A stretch of 64,000 bases of DNA from Limnephilus marmoratus (Eukaryota > Arthropoda > Insecta > Trichoptera > Limnephilidae): positions 37,208,676 to 37,272,675 of the forward strand of contig OU862915.1 in assembly GCA_917880885.1 (NCBI GenBank). Reading direction: 5' to 3'. Shown here in pieces: positions 53,690 through 64,000 of the stretch. Positions within the stretch are counted from its first letter, which is position 1; every line of letters begins with the position of its first letter. The position numbers and the translations under genes were made by a program. The notes below the pieces were generated by a model. That model did not search any database and was not told the DNA's origin. It saw nothing but the letters and a program-made list of their open reading frames with translations.

Positions 53690-54270
53690 GAAGAGATTTT
53701 TAAAACGTTTATTGGAATTATTACAGAAGTTCCCGCGCGTTGTATACCTACTTCGATTAATCACAAAGATAACATAGTATTTTTACTTTCTAACAAAAGA
53801 TGTCTCGCATCTCTTCTGAATTATTTATTATTGACATTTCTATTTAAAATTGAAAAAAGTTATTTCAAATTATATATTTGATGTAGATTTACAAGTTTGT
53901 ACTACTATTGAGTTTCCGGTCACCGTGTGAATCTAACTGCACAATCTTCGCAAGCATTGGGGGAAAAGTTAATTATTATAAACTAATAAGACTTCCTGAT
54001 TTCCGACAATCTAAAAGTTCATTCGTTCAAAATATTTCGAATTAAAAATTAAATTAATAAAGGTTTCCGAGTTCAATCGTCTTACAATAAAGTTCGTTCA
54101 CTCAACATTCAACCCGTAAAAACCGAAACGCGGGGTCACCAAGACACCAATTCGCCGAGCTAAAAATAAAAAAACATGAAAAGAAGAAAAGAAGAAATTC
54201 GCACCATAATAATCCCTCGGCAAGATTTTAATCCGGCGAACGCTACTCAGCGTCGCTTCAGCCCTTGTCC
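53690..54270. other. Gene-free sequence grading into a GC-richer patch
   Basis: 54100-54270 has higher GC and could be 5' untranslated sequence of the candidate exon that follows; nothing else recognised. Confidence 0.35.
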
Positions 54271-54273
54271 ACA

Positions 54274-54327
54274 ATGTCAAGTGACGGCAGAGCTCTCAAG
54301 CCTTCTCCCTCGAGAGGCTACAGCCAG
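54274..54327 (+). CDS. Candidate first coding exon, unidentified
   Basis: ATG in the context CACAATG opens MSSDGRALKPSPSRGYSQ and stops exactly at CAG|GTGAGG (54325-54333), phase 0. The patch is GC-richer than its surroundings, as host exons elsewhere in the window are. There is no downstream exon that I can assign, so this may be chance. Confidence 0.3.
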
Positions 54328-54567
54328 GTGAGGTAAGGGGGGTGATCACAGTCGTTTACCCTTCGATAGCCCTTCACCGGTGTATCAACGACATCTCGCG
54401 AGCACCCCAACTGTTGCATTCGCTATAGCGTAAAGTAAAAGGGGAGATTTTAAGGATTTTTTCGGATGCGATTGAGAAGATAACCTGTTCACGGTGACGA
54501 GGCGATTTTTCAAATAAAAGATGAGATTTGGGAAAGTGGCATTCGTTCTTCTTTCATCGGCTGATAT

Positions 54568-54740
54568 GACTTATTTATATCTAGAGTGGAAGACACTCAG
54601 TATAGCCCTGATGAAAACACACCATGTAGAGTCGAAATGTTGCTTGAAATGGATTATTTTATATATTATCTCTACACAGGGGGCCCTAAGAAAAATAATT
54701 TCATGTCGTCCTTGGGGATGCTATGTGGAGGGTGTTAGAA
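54568..54740. repeat. SINE-B fragment joined to a reverse SINE-A fragment
   Basis: 54568-54655 is the SINE-B centre (CTAGAGTGGAAGACACTCAG, GTCGAAATGTTGCTTGAAAT); 54663-54740 is the SINE-A 3' end in reverse (CTCTACACAGGGGGCCC, GGGATGCTATGTGGAGGGTG). Confidence 0.75.
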
Positions 54741-55114
54741 GTGAGAGACGTGTTTCGAAAAGCCCCGTGGAGGGAAGGAAAAAATATTGTTGAACTCAAT
54801 AACGTGTCGTTGAAACGGCCTGTTCTCATGTGACAAATGTCAACAGTATACATACCGATCAATGACGCTAGTTCCTCGGAGCATCTTCCATTGAAACACA
54901 GGGACATTACACACCAAACTTTAAGACCAGCCTGAACATTTTAAGATTCATTTTCACGCAGTTACTGTTATCACATAAGCATTGTTACTAATAATTACAC
55001 ATACGAGTGTATTATCCTCTATTAGTAGAGGTTGCAACTATTTTAAATTCATTATTTAAACATGTCCTAACCTAAAGTAACATAACTAACTAGTTTGAAA
55101 TTATCTAAACTAAC

Positions 55115-55300
55115 TAAACTTCACGCCGTTTCCACAGGGGTAGGCAGAGAGGATGGACCGCCAAACAATTCGGTCTTGGCAAATACTCCTTTGTGTATCA
55201 TCTCATACATACTCTTCTATTATACCGACTCATTACATAGCCCGAATCAAGTATCTTTTTCACTTGATCGTGCCATGTCTTCCTCGGGAAAAATAGTTTA
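55115..55300 (-). pseudogene. 3' end of the non-LTR retrotransposon (copy 3)
   Basis: Minus strand shares with 5750-6133 the blocks KTWHDQVKKILDSG-like, RRACM-like and the end VWRSILSAYPCG; 5'-truncated. Confidence 0.75.
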
Positions 55301-55344
55301 ATTTAAATAATGAAGGTTGAAAGCAATACGAACATAGACCGGAA

Positions 55345-55690
55345 ACCATTTATTGGATAACCACAGGTCACCTTAAGTGATTAGTATAGCTACATTTGGT
55401 GACTGAGCAGGCGTGCCCGGGTTTATGGGGTGAGATTTGTCCTTATCTTGGCGGCGAATGCCAACAACTGTGTGGGAACCTTCTTGATCTCTCCAGTCGT
55501 TCTCTCCGAGCAAGGCCATGCATCACAGTTGGAAGGTTGGATACATACTCGTATGTTACTCATGAACACAGCAACCCCCAGATTCCAACCCCCTCATTCC
55601 TTTTCCCTTCCCAGAACTTCTTCATTTTCCTTTTCTAAAAAGACCCTCCACACACGTCTCCTGTGTGAAGACAAGGTAATAAAAATAAAA
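55345..55690 (+). repeat. SINE-A copy, forward, diverged
   Basis: CCATTTATTGGATAACCACA to CTCCACACACGTCTCCTGTG; the central part has several small deletions. Confidence 0.83.
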
Positions 55691-55699
55691 TAAAAAACA

Positions 55700-56300
55700 C
55701 AAAGACCCTAATTGCACGAGGAGAAAAATTATTGCCATGCTGTTAATAATAAGATTTTTAACAAATAAAACTAAAAATAAAAGTAACTTAACCTATGAAA
55801 AGAAAGGGGCGCCACGTACATTTTCTTTCCAGAAAATCAAACATCACAACAACGAACCACAATCACTAAATATTAAAAGAAAAAAACACCAAAACAAAAC
55901 AATTTCATCACTCGATCGATAAGAAATCCAACAGAGTCCCCGAGTTCCTAATTCGAAACACTCAATCAACAATTTCCCGCTGAAACCACAAAAAAATCCA
56001 CCAAAGAAAATGATAACTGTTTTACGAAAAACTATTCGAGCGAAAATTGCGTCGATTCTGTAAGGCGTTTCGACGGGCACTAACGTACAACCTACAGTCA
56101 CAGTCAAGAATCTCGAGATCTTTGGATACAGAATATAAAACAAAGAGAGTTCACTGCCGTAACGGAGCAAGTCAGATAAAATAAAAAAGCGCTCTTCGTC
56201 AATGCTCGCGATAGATGGAAGATAAACATACATTTTTAAAAATAAAAAAAATATTGACGACAATATGATAAAAAATAAACTAAGTAAACAAATTTTTGTC
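55700..56300. other. Gene-free sequence
   Basis: A 139-codon minus-strand frame (55844-56263) has no recognisable motif and low-complexity hydrophobic composition; I do not call it a gene. Confidence 0.35.
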
Positions 56301-56315
56301 TTTTAGATTTTTTTT

Positions 56316-56585
56316 ACATGAGCTCCACACAGAAGGCCCTGAAGAAAATAATTTCCCTCAGGGCCTATGTCATCTTTGGGGATGCTGTGTGGAGGGTTTT
56401 TTTAAGGAAAGGAAGGAGAGGAGAGTTCTGAGTCATCCGCCTCCAAGACCCAGACAAACCTCACCCAGTGAACCCGGGCACTCCTGCTGAATCACCAAAC
56501 GTAGCGAACCACTTGGGGTGACCTATGGCAGAGGTGTTGGTTATCCAATAAAGGTTCCCGGGCGGCGGTACCCATTCCCGCCAAC
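56316..56585 (-). repeat. SINE-A copy, reverse, deletion form
   Basis: AGCTCCACACAGAAGGCCCT to GGCGGTACCCATTCCCGCCA, with the same central deletion type as 47150-47341 but a different breakpoint (GAGTTCTGAGTCATCCGCC). Confidence 0.87.
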
Positions 56586-56599
56586 TAAATTGTTGATAC

Positions 56600-56705
56600 T
56601 TTGTGCCGACCAGGTTCCGCTACAACCGTAGCTTCTTCAGAGCAATAAAAGTGGAGTATTTTGCCCTGAAGATGCAACGGTTGTAGCGAAACCCGGTCGG
56701 CATAA
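56600..56705. repeat. Palindromic repeat with CTGAAGA..GCGAAAC motif
   Basis: TGTGCCGACCAGGTTCCGCT..GCTTCTTCAG and CTGAAGATGCAACGGTTGTA-GCGAAACCCGGTCGGCA form 40-bp imperfect arms. Related CGAAAC-type hairpins occur near 36270, 36445 and 43885. Confidence 0.75.
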
Positions 56706-56709
56706 AATA

Positions 56710-57575
56710 TATAAAAAATAAAAGTAGTTTTATTTTAAATTATTAATTAATTACCTGTGCAATTTTACTTTATTTGAGTTATCTTTTTTATTTAAACTTT
56801 TTATTTAACTTTTGTTCATTGTTTTGATTCCTTTTAAGAGCGTTTAACCAGCCAGCGGACGAAAATCCACATTTCGTCGAAAGTTGTTCTTCCGATCGTG
56901 CAGGGTGGTTACAATGAGAAAGATTAATTATTCTCCGTACCAGCTTTTTTAAATTATAACTCAATATCGAATTTATTTCAATCCAAATTAGCTTTAATTT
57001 ATACCTTCATCCAAAAATGCTGAAAGGCGTGATGATAAAACTATTAAAATAATGTACTTTTTGTAGTTATTTTTTGATTATAAGTATTTATCATTTTTCA
57101 ATAATGTCTAAATTTAATAAGAATGTTATAAAAATCTGAAATATATTAGTTTGTAAGTGCGCAAATAAATACACAAATGGACCAATTTTCGTCAAGAAAC
57201 ACATGTACGTACATATTTTTTAATGATTTTATTGAAACTAAAATTAAAATTCTAATACATAACTCTGCTAGATAATGTATTGATTTATTTTACTGCATGA
57301 TTACATTATTTGAAATGGGTGTGGTATAATACAAAAACTATTTTGAAAATTTAACAAATCTGCCAACGACCTATAGAATAACTTTATTATACTAAAAAAT
57401 AAAAAAAATTCTAAAAATTTATTACATACGAATGCTAGATAAAAGAACAATCTTTCGAAATCCATTTACATTTTTTTTGTGGAAAAGAGTCAATACGTCT
57501 AAAAACTTTTTTGAAAATGACGTATTTCCGGCTTTCTCTGGTAATGCCCTCTTAATAAATTTGGGAGATGAGTAC
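56710..57575. other. Gene-free AT-rich sequence
   Basis: Nothing recognised. Confidence 0.4.
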
Positions 57576-57579
57576 GTGT

Positions 57580-57915
57580 TCTGCCGCCCGGGGAACCTTT
57601 ATTGGATAACCAACACTTCTGCCGTAGGTCGCCTCAAGTGGTTCGCGACGTTTGGTGACTTAGCAAGAGTGCCCGGATTCATGGGGTGATGTTTGTTTAG
57701 GTCATGTGGCGGATGAGTCTGCCCAACTAATGCGTGACGGGCCGGCTCCAGAGAGACTGGTTGGGGGAGGCCTTTTGACCTCCAGGGATGGATTTATGCG
57801 TCCGTCAATACTGAACACACTTCCTCAGATCCCTTCTCAACCTTTTTCCTTCCCAAATTATTATTTTTTTTCTTAAAAAGACCCTCCATACAGCATCCCC
57901 TAAGATTTTGTGTGG
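57580..57915 (+). repeat. SINE-A copy, forward
   Basis: GCCGCCCGGGGAACCTTTAT to CCATACAGCATCCCCTAAG, then GTGTGGAGTAAAG; small internal deletions. Confidence 0.85.
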
Positions 57916-57919
57916 AGTA

Positions 57920-58608
57920 AAGTAACTGTCTTAAGTTCCAATTAATAAGAGTACGGAAATAAAATTCAGAATAAATAATTATTCTTTTATGGTCGATGTT
58001 CTTAAAACAAAGAAAAAAAAGCTCAACGAGGAGTCAAACAGTTGATTTATATTCAGTTAATAATAAGCAGACATAAAAACAAAGTGGTCATAAAAGAATG
58101 AACAAGATCCCGATTGCACATCATATTATCGTCTGTTGGCAAATATCAGGCGAATAAAAATACTTACTAACCGCCGTTAATGTGCAAACAAGATTTATGG
58201 ATCCCGCCTCCCGTATGGAAATGTATTTAATAATAAAATGCTGGAAATCACCGCCGCACACAAGGACGGCCAAAGGGAATTACGGCGTCAAAAAGGAAAA
58301 AGCATTGTCTTCAATGAAACTAATCATAGATATTTTTAAAACGTTCTTCATAAACGAGTTAAAAATAAACTGCAAGAACCAAATATCCTGGGCATAGGCA
58401 CAAAGTTGAGATATGTATAGCGCTGCCAATATTTCTCATATGCGCCTGATTCGTTGACGGTGTAGCTACCTGTTTTCCATATAATATATGTTTTATGAAA
58501 TAATATTTATCTTTAAAAAAAAAAAAAAATTATGTTTACTTCAACTAGAGTTTAGAAAACAGTTCCACCGAGTTTGTTCATGTGAAGCATATACTTTGTG
58601 ATGTGACA
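57920..58608. other. Gene-free sequence
   Basis: Nothing recognised. Confidence 0.4.
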
Positions 58609-58962
58609 TTATAATCTATATATATAAAAATCTAAAAATGTTTTTATGTACGTCCGCTATGCGTTGCTAAACCATTCATCCGATTGCGATGAAACTTTGG
58701 GGATTTGATGTGTGCATGCCCGCTATGGTTTCTGTATACAATAGTGAGGTCTGGCATCATGAAATTACGCGTTGCTAAACCGTTCATCCGATTGCGATAA
58801 AACTTTGCGGATTTGATGTGTGCATTCCCGCGATGGTTTCTGTGTACAATAGTGAGCTCTGGCATCATGAAATTATGCATTGCTAAACCGTTCATCCGAT
58901 TGCGATGAAAAACTTTTGTGAGTTGTTGTGAGCACGTCAACGAAGGTTTCTATGTACATATA

Positions 58963-59344
58963 CAGGATGTAACAGGACGTACCCGAGGGATTTTAACCAG
59001 CGATTCCTGAGCATATTTTGAGTAAAAAAATTAAATGAAATTTTCGTCTCCGGTGACTTTTTCGATAACATTTTTTTTTTTTATTTTTTTTTTTATCTTC
59101 AGATTCAAACAAAAAAAAAATTCTTCCGCTTGTTATCACTAGACACTCAGCCGAGTAACCGACCAACCCCTCACCCCGCCTCCTACCATTCTACCATACC
59201 ATTTTTTAATGTTTTTGTAGGAAAAATAAATCAAAAAAACATCAAAAATATCACCGGAGACCAAAATTTGATTAACATTTTTTACTCCAAATAATGTCAG
59301 GAATCGATGGTTCAAATCCCTCGGGCACGTCCTGTTACACCCTG
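58963..59344. mobile_element. mariner-type MITE, TA duplication
   Basis: Inverted arms of about 60 bp (CAGGATGTAACAGGACGTAC and its counterpart GCACGTCCTGTTACACCCTG), flanked by TA. It interrupts the sequence TATGTACATA-CTGGTGAGCTCTG of the Helitron-like repeat. No coding. Confidence 0.85.
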
Positions 59345-59403
59345 TATATACTGGTGAGCTCTGACTTTATGTAATTTGTATAAAAAAAATTGGAATAGGT
59401 GGC

Positions 59404-60010
59404 ACGCGAGCTGTTCCAAAACTGAATGTACAGGGACTGAATGCGTGGAATGCAGGAGGCGGGAGGTGAAATCGGGAGAGGGGTTCCTGGGACGGCGGAA
59501 GCGGGAGGGAAGTGGGAAGACGAAAAGCGGAGAAGGCAGAGTGGGAACGCGTGAGGGCAAGGGGATGCGGAAGAAGAATGGGACGAAGGGAAAGGATACG
59601 CAGGGAGAAATAATATCTTTATTAAGTGGCATAGCAACGATGCCGGGAACTACAAACCCAGAAGCTAGCATATTTTGATTTTTATATACATAGATTTCCC
59701 CCTAAAACCATGCGAGCGAAGCCGCGGGTAAAAGCCAGTTTAAAATAGCTGTTTGAAAACTGAATGTAGCGGGACTGAATGTATGGAATGCGGGAGGGGG
59801 GAGGGGAACCTGGGAGAGGAGAGGGGAACTCGAGAGGGGGGGGGGGCACGGGACGGGGGAAGGGGGGAAGTGGTGTGTGAAGAAGGAAGGTGGAGTGGGA
59901 ACGCGAGAGGGGAAGGGGACGCGGGAGAGGAAGGGGAGGCGGAAGGGGAACGGGACGAATGGGAAAGGACACGCAGGGAGAAACAATTTCAATTTCAAGA
60001 AACAAACGAA
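59404..60010. repeat. Purine-rich duplicated units
   Basis: Two units start AAACTGAATGTA and continue through 150-200 bp of GGGA/GGAAG-rich sequence (purines about 85% of the plus strand) to GACACGCAGGGAGAAA. The long frames seen on both strands (Gly/Glu/Arg-rich plus, Pro/Ser/Phe-rich minus) are a composition effect. Confidence 0.75.
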
Positions 60011-60029
60011 TGCCGGGTAACAGCTAGTT

Positions 60030-60480
60030 GCAAATAAAAATATTTTTGGTGTCGTACATTGAAAATATTCTTTATACTGTCGGTTGTGTCTTTCATGTTA
60101 TTTTTGCGTCGTTTTCCCAGAAATATAGCGCTTCGGGAAAATGTCTAAAAAGTGAAGGAAAAATAAACTGTAAATAAATGCGCCATTCCGGTTCAATCAC
60201 TCCGGGAGTGCATTTCAAAGGAGGCTGACGAACAAAAGATTTGTTATTTGCAGCGGAAATCATCTTCAACAATCAATGTGAATAACTAGCATGAATGATT
60301 TTCTTGTTTTTTTTCCTGCTAAAACGTTATGTTTATAAACTCTAAATAGGTTAGCCGTCATCAGACCATTGTTTTCTAATAATGCGTAATAATCACTACA
60401 GACACGTACGAACACTTAGAAAATGATTGTATTTAACATTCAGTTATCAATTTCACGTGAAATTTATTATATTAAAACCA
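60030..60480. other. Gene-free sequence
   Basis: Nothing recognised. Confidence 0.4.
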
Positions 60481-60487
60481 ATGACTA

Positions 60488-60716
60488 AACAAAATACCTG
60501 AGAGAAGGACTTGGCGTACCTTCCGATCTAACTTACGCATTATGTCTTATGTCCAATCGGTTATACAAATATGGCGGCGGTTTCCATGATAATTTTTCAG
60601 TTTATACGATAAGTTATAAATATTGGTTCGATGTTGCCCGCCATTTTTGTATAACCTTTTGGACAGAATAGTTTCTTGGTATTCCAAGTCCTCTCTTAGG
60701 GTATTTTACTTTTAGG
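60488..60716. repeat. MITE with imperfect inverted arms
   Basis: AAAATACCTGAGAGAAGGAC-TTGG at the left and CCAAGTCCTCTCTTAGGG-TATTTT at the right; an inner pair GGTTATACAAATATGGCGG / CCGCCATTTTTGTATAACC. Non-coding. Confidence 0.75.
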
Positions 60717-61089
60717 GTCATTGATTATAAAGCAACTTAAATGAAATGGTGAGCTTTTTTGACCATGGAGAGGCAGATATTATGAGGTTTACAAATCCTT
60801 CGTACTCCTATTTTTTTTTTTTCAATTTCATTTATTTGTAAGAAACAAACAGCGTTTATAATACAAATATACATAGGAGGTTAAACAAAGCCAAAAAAAA
60901 ATCTTAAGCTTATTTTGGTAGGATATTTTCATTATTTTACTTTAAAACTAACAAGAAAGTAAAAGTAAGAGTAATATAGGAAAAGGATAGGAGATGCTAA
61001 CGATACATTGTGTACTCATGAATTATTTAGTGATCGTACGTAATTTTATAAATAATATCTATTTCGCTTATTAGCAGGATCGCTCTTGC

Positions 61090-61540
61090 CGTCTTTCAAA
61101 GTTGGTTATGTAATTACCGGAATATCGTGTTAGCCATTTCGACGTAAATCGGTAAAATAAAAATTATTTTCAACCTTTGGTGACTATAAGTTTTCGTCAA
61201 ACCATAGTTTTACGATATTTATTGCATTATTAACCGATAACTCGGCAACTTTCCAAGAATTTCGTTCAATAGTTATCCCTGTATCATCCACAGAAGATAT
61301 AATATTTCTAATGATTCAAAAAGTTCATTAGCGTAAACAGTAAAGGGTCTAATACAGTTCCCTGTGGAATTCCAAAATCTATATTTTCTATTACGCTTAG
61401 TTCGTTATTTACTTTCACCTGCTGTGTTCTTATAGAGATATGGATTCGAATGACTTAAGAGTTCATTTCGTATTTTATTCCAGACACTACTTGCGAAGGA
61501 AGGAAGTTAGATCGATTGTATCGAATTCGATATCCCCACC
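61090..61540 (-). pseudogene. LINE reverse transcriptase, decayed
   Basis: Minus strand gives VNNELSVIENIDFGIPQGTV-LDPLLF (the GxPQG motif) and, in another frame, ISSVDDTGITIERNSWKVAE, where SVDDT replaces the catalytic YADDT, then NAINIVKLWFDENL. 3' UTR-like sequence continues to about 60810, where a poly-T run on the plus strand could be its A-tail. Confidence 0.78.
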
Positions 61541-62084
61541 GTCGACGTTTAGTCATCGTTTTGAAGGGAGAGGGAGCGTGCTACGAAAATGACAACTCTG
61601 AACGACGATAGCAATATCGTCATCAGAATATTATTCAACATCGTGTTTTGTGTGTTTTGTATCAGCCACCGATATTTATCATTAAACATTACACTCCACC
61701 AAGGCCTTTCTCTTCCCGATATAAATAAATAAAAGGTCATATAAACCGAGTTTTATTTACTCCGTACGTCATTTACGAAGTGCCAACACCGTTTTACTAC
61801 AGTTTTCTCAAAGAAAGTACTAAAAGATTTTAATGCGATCGCTGGATTATTTTCTTCGGAACCCACACTTGTTATTTACGACGAGGTGGAAAATCCCCGG
61901 GGTTGCTAGGAAGAAAACTGAGAAACCGTGGAAAACAAAACAATTGATTTAGAGTGATTAGGGAGAAATAAAAATTTCATTTAAGAAACGAATGACGATT
62001 GTAATGAGTTTCGAAAACCAACGTTATAATCGCCTTTATGTGTGCAATTTATTTTTTAATCGATACGATTAGAATTAGATACAT

Positions 62085-62240
62085 GGAAAATATGTTCGTG
62101 TAAGATTAAAGGAACCAAAGCGCACTCCAGATACAAACTTAAGTTTCTCAGGACCTAAAGCCTTGAATGGACTGCCAGTTGATTTAAGAATGATCACCGA
62201 ATCGACAGAATTGAGAACAAAATTTAACGTTTACCTTTTC
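62085..62240 (+). pseudogene. LINE ORF 3' end fragment
   Basis: Reads RLKEPKRTPDTNLSFSGPKA, LNGLPVDLRMITESTELRTK and FNVYLFRR, the last residues of a jockey/CR1-type reverse transcriptase ORF (compare LYNTLPETLKSTPIGKFK at 29610). Cut off by the SINE-A at 62243. Confidence 0.7.
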
Positions 62241-62242
62241 AG

Positions 62243-62460
62243 ACGGTCATACCCCACTGCAGTGCAAAGTGACGTTCCGAGAGACACCTGACCAGTCTCT
62301 CCCGGTCCAGCCTGACACACAATTGATGGGTAGACACATCCGCCGCCAAGAGATAAACAAACCTCACCGCACAAAACCCAGCCATCCCTGCCAAGTCGCC
62401 AAACGGAACGAACCACTTGGGGTGACCTGTGGCAGAGGTGTTGGTTATCCTCCCAAATTA
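62243..62460 (-). repeat. SINE-A copy, reverse, truncated
   Basis: CCCCACTGCAGTGCAAAGTG to GACCTGTGGCAGAGGTGTTG and CCTCCCAAATTAAA; lacks the 3' third. Confidence 0.83.
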
Positions 62461-62464
62461 AAAC

Positions 62465-63125
62465 AAAATAGCAGACTTCGTCTTAAGTCAGAGAGCTTGG
62501 CTAGTATTGAGTTGTCAGGTTGAAGTTTGAAGATAATCAAAATATTTATTGTCCATCCGGCATTCTGTGTAATTGTTTATGAAATGTTATTATTGTTATT
62601 GTGAAAGGAGCCGGATTTACTAGTTCTGAGTATTGCAAGAAACGTGCGAAGGCACTTGCTCTGCGTTACGTAACAATGACGTGACGCTTCCCACGGTCTT
62701 ATTATATTTCTGGGATTTGAGAAATTACAACTATTGGAGAGCAATCTTCTACGAGATAACTATTATTTTGTCGAAATTTTGAGATGTAACCAACAATGGC
62801 GCTCAACGTTTGCCATACCTATTTTATATAATAAAAAAATATATAATAAAAAGGAAACGGACATTCTTTTTGAAAAACTCGTAAATTTTCAGAATCGTTC
62901 TGGTGTTATTTATTTATTTACGCCTATTTAGGCTTTTACATACATATATATATAACAATATTAACGAAATTATACTAGTAAATAGTGCAGGAAACTACTG
63001 TTTAAAACACTTGCACAAAAATAAATACATAGTAAAAATATTATGTATTGAATTTGAACCACACAGTATGTAGGTACAAAATATAAAAAATTCGAAATAG
63101 TTTTTTTTCTTTCAGCCGACAAAAT
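62465..63125. other. Gene-free sequence
   Basis: No gene recognised; AT-rich with a TATATA run near 62945. Confidence 0.4.
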
Positions 63126-63129
63126 ACTG

Positions 63130-64000
63130 CCAATGAGTTAGTCAATTTTAATAGACGTAGACGTAGTACTTGAATCATCAGGCATTAATGTTAATGATGC
63201 TTATATGGAGACATCTCCTCAATTAGATTCAAATAATGACTCAATTAACTATATAGAATATTTTTCTCCTGTTACATTTAATGAAATAGAAAAATATATT
63301 GATAACCTAAAACCATCCAACTCTAAGGGAAATGATGGATTATCTTGTGATACGCTAAAAAAAAATAAAACAACATGTCCTAACTCCATTGCAACATATT
63401 TTTAATTTATGCCTCAAAAATGGTCATTTTCCAGAGCAATTTAAAATCTCCACTATAATACCTATTCATAAATCTGGAGATACGAATAAATTAGACAATT
63501 ATAGACCTATATCCCTTGTTTCAAATCTCTCGAAAATATTCGAAAAATGCATCAAGTTTAGAGTCGTTAAACACTTAGAAAAATATAAAATTCTATCGAA
63601 AAATCAATACGGCTTTCGTAAAGACCTAAGCACCGAGGATGCGATATATGAATTGACAAAAAAGATATACTCATCTATCGATAAAAAAAAGAAATGTCTT
63701 GCCATATTCCTAGATTTAAGAAAAGCTTTCGACACCGTAAATCATAATTTACTCATTACAAAAATAAATCAACTCGGCTTCAAAAAAGACACATTAAAAC
63801 TACTCTCTAACTATCTTACAGACAGAACACAAAAAACTAAAATTGGGAATAATTATAGTTCAGAGTCAAAGATAAAAAATGGAGTTCCACAGGGAACTGT
63901 GCTTGGCCCGATTTTATTCTTAATTTATATTAATGAATTATGTAACTTTGTAATCCCTGGTAAAATTGTTTCTTACGCAGACGACACGGCAATAATAGTG
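63130..64000 (+). pseudogene. Jockey/CR1-type reverse transcriptase, runs off the window
   Basis: Copies LINE RNA into DNA. A first frame (to about 63357) reads ESSGINVNDAYMETSPQLDS and YFSPVTFNEIEKYIDNLKPS; a shift in the A-run at 63357-63365 moves to the frame open from 63359 to the window end. That frame has all core motifs in order: STIIPIHKSGDTNKLDNYRP, LSKNQYGFRK, LAIFLDLRKAFDTVNH, NGVPQGTVLGPILFLIYINE and SYADDTAIIV with the catalytic Asp pair. It has no other defect in view, so it is a rather young copy. The endonuclease part should lie upstream but is missing, so it is 5'-truncated. Confidence 0.88.

Larger units (their letters stand above)
58613..60027 (+). mobile_element. Helitron-like repeat with tandem blocks
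   Basis: Begins near TCTATATATATAAAAATC and ends GAATGCCGGGTAACAGCTAG before T; an earlier end GCGAAGCCGCGGGTAAAAGC-CAGT lies at 59733. Inside: three units of about 100 bp with TTCATCCGATTGCGATGAAA (58655-58960), a nested MITE (58963-59344) and two purine-rich units (59404-59745, 59748-60010). No coding; two related elements may be fused. Confidence 0.6.

Noticed and set aside
55844..56263. 139-codon minus-strand frame
   Set aside because: No recognisable motif, biased hydrophobic composition, no splice or promoter signal; probably chance.
59312..60037. Four long low-complexity frames on both strands
   Set aside because: Composition effect of the purine-rich units; no start context, splice sites or motif.
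1..64000. CRISPR array, operon or bacterial insert
   Set aside because: Tandem repeats here have no unique equal-length spacers and there are no prokaryotic gene clusters; the whole window has a eukaryotic layout.

Overview
The window looks like nuclear DNA of an insect with a large, AT-rich, transposon-loaded genome. The reasons are spliceosomal exons with GT-AG borders, many tRNA-headed SINEs, non-LTR, Penelope-like, mariner/Tc1, pogo, piggyBac-like, hAT-like, Harbinger-like and Helitron-like repeats, and runs of AACCTAACCT that resemble the insect telomere repeat. I cannot fix the order or species. There is no bacterial gene, operon, CRISPR array or rRNA.

Host gene (about 1.5-14.4 kb, minus strand). 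Seven short GC-richer segments carry splice sites and reading phases that agree from one to the next: 14163-14389, 11987-12143, 9770-9905, 8204-8414, 6904-7037, 2643-2759 and 1495-1561. They encode an internal stretch of 350 codons of one low-complexity, Ser/Gly/Ala-rich regulatory protein that ends in a basic RRKRGSLFF-type segment. Both ends of the gene lie outside what I can see. The identity is open; a Dbl-family RhoGEF is a guess. A weak candidate first coding exon of another gene lies at 54274-54327 on the plus strand.

Everything else is introns or intergenic DNA built from mobile elements. 2-8 kb: SINEs, two abutting TTAA-flanked elements and LINE 3' ends. 9.6-16.8 kb: a palindromic MITE, a third TTAA element, a SINE broken by two separate elements, a 90-bp minisatellite and a decayed mariner. 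17-20 kb: a full-length SINE and a long palindrome. 21-24.5 kb: Helitron-like elements, one holding about 24 copies of an 81-bp unit that is almost entirely contiguous nGAAn/nTTCn pentamers, i.e. a dense array of heat-shock-factor sites. 27-31 kb: a Harbinger-type MITE inside a 73-bp minisatellite, then a four-element nest (long-TIR element, mariner, LINE fragment, Helitron). 31-36.6 kb: LINE fragments, SINEs and a second copy of the long-TIR element. 37-45.4 kb: SINE-B copies, a 150-bp palindrome and a complete but dead Tc1 element. 45.8-47.6 kb: a pogo-type element containing a SINE. 48-54 kb: mostly unique DNA with a hAT-like element and a Penelope GIY-YIG remnant. 54-64 kb: LINE and SINE remnants, a Helitron-like repeat with purine-rich duplications, and a reverse transcriptase running off the right edge.

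None of the transposase or reverse transcriptase frames is intact over its visible length, so apart from possible trans-mobilisation the elements look inactive. The most notable signal is the heat-shock-element-like satellite at 21.9-23.8 kb.
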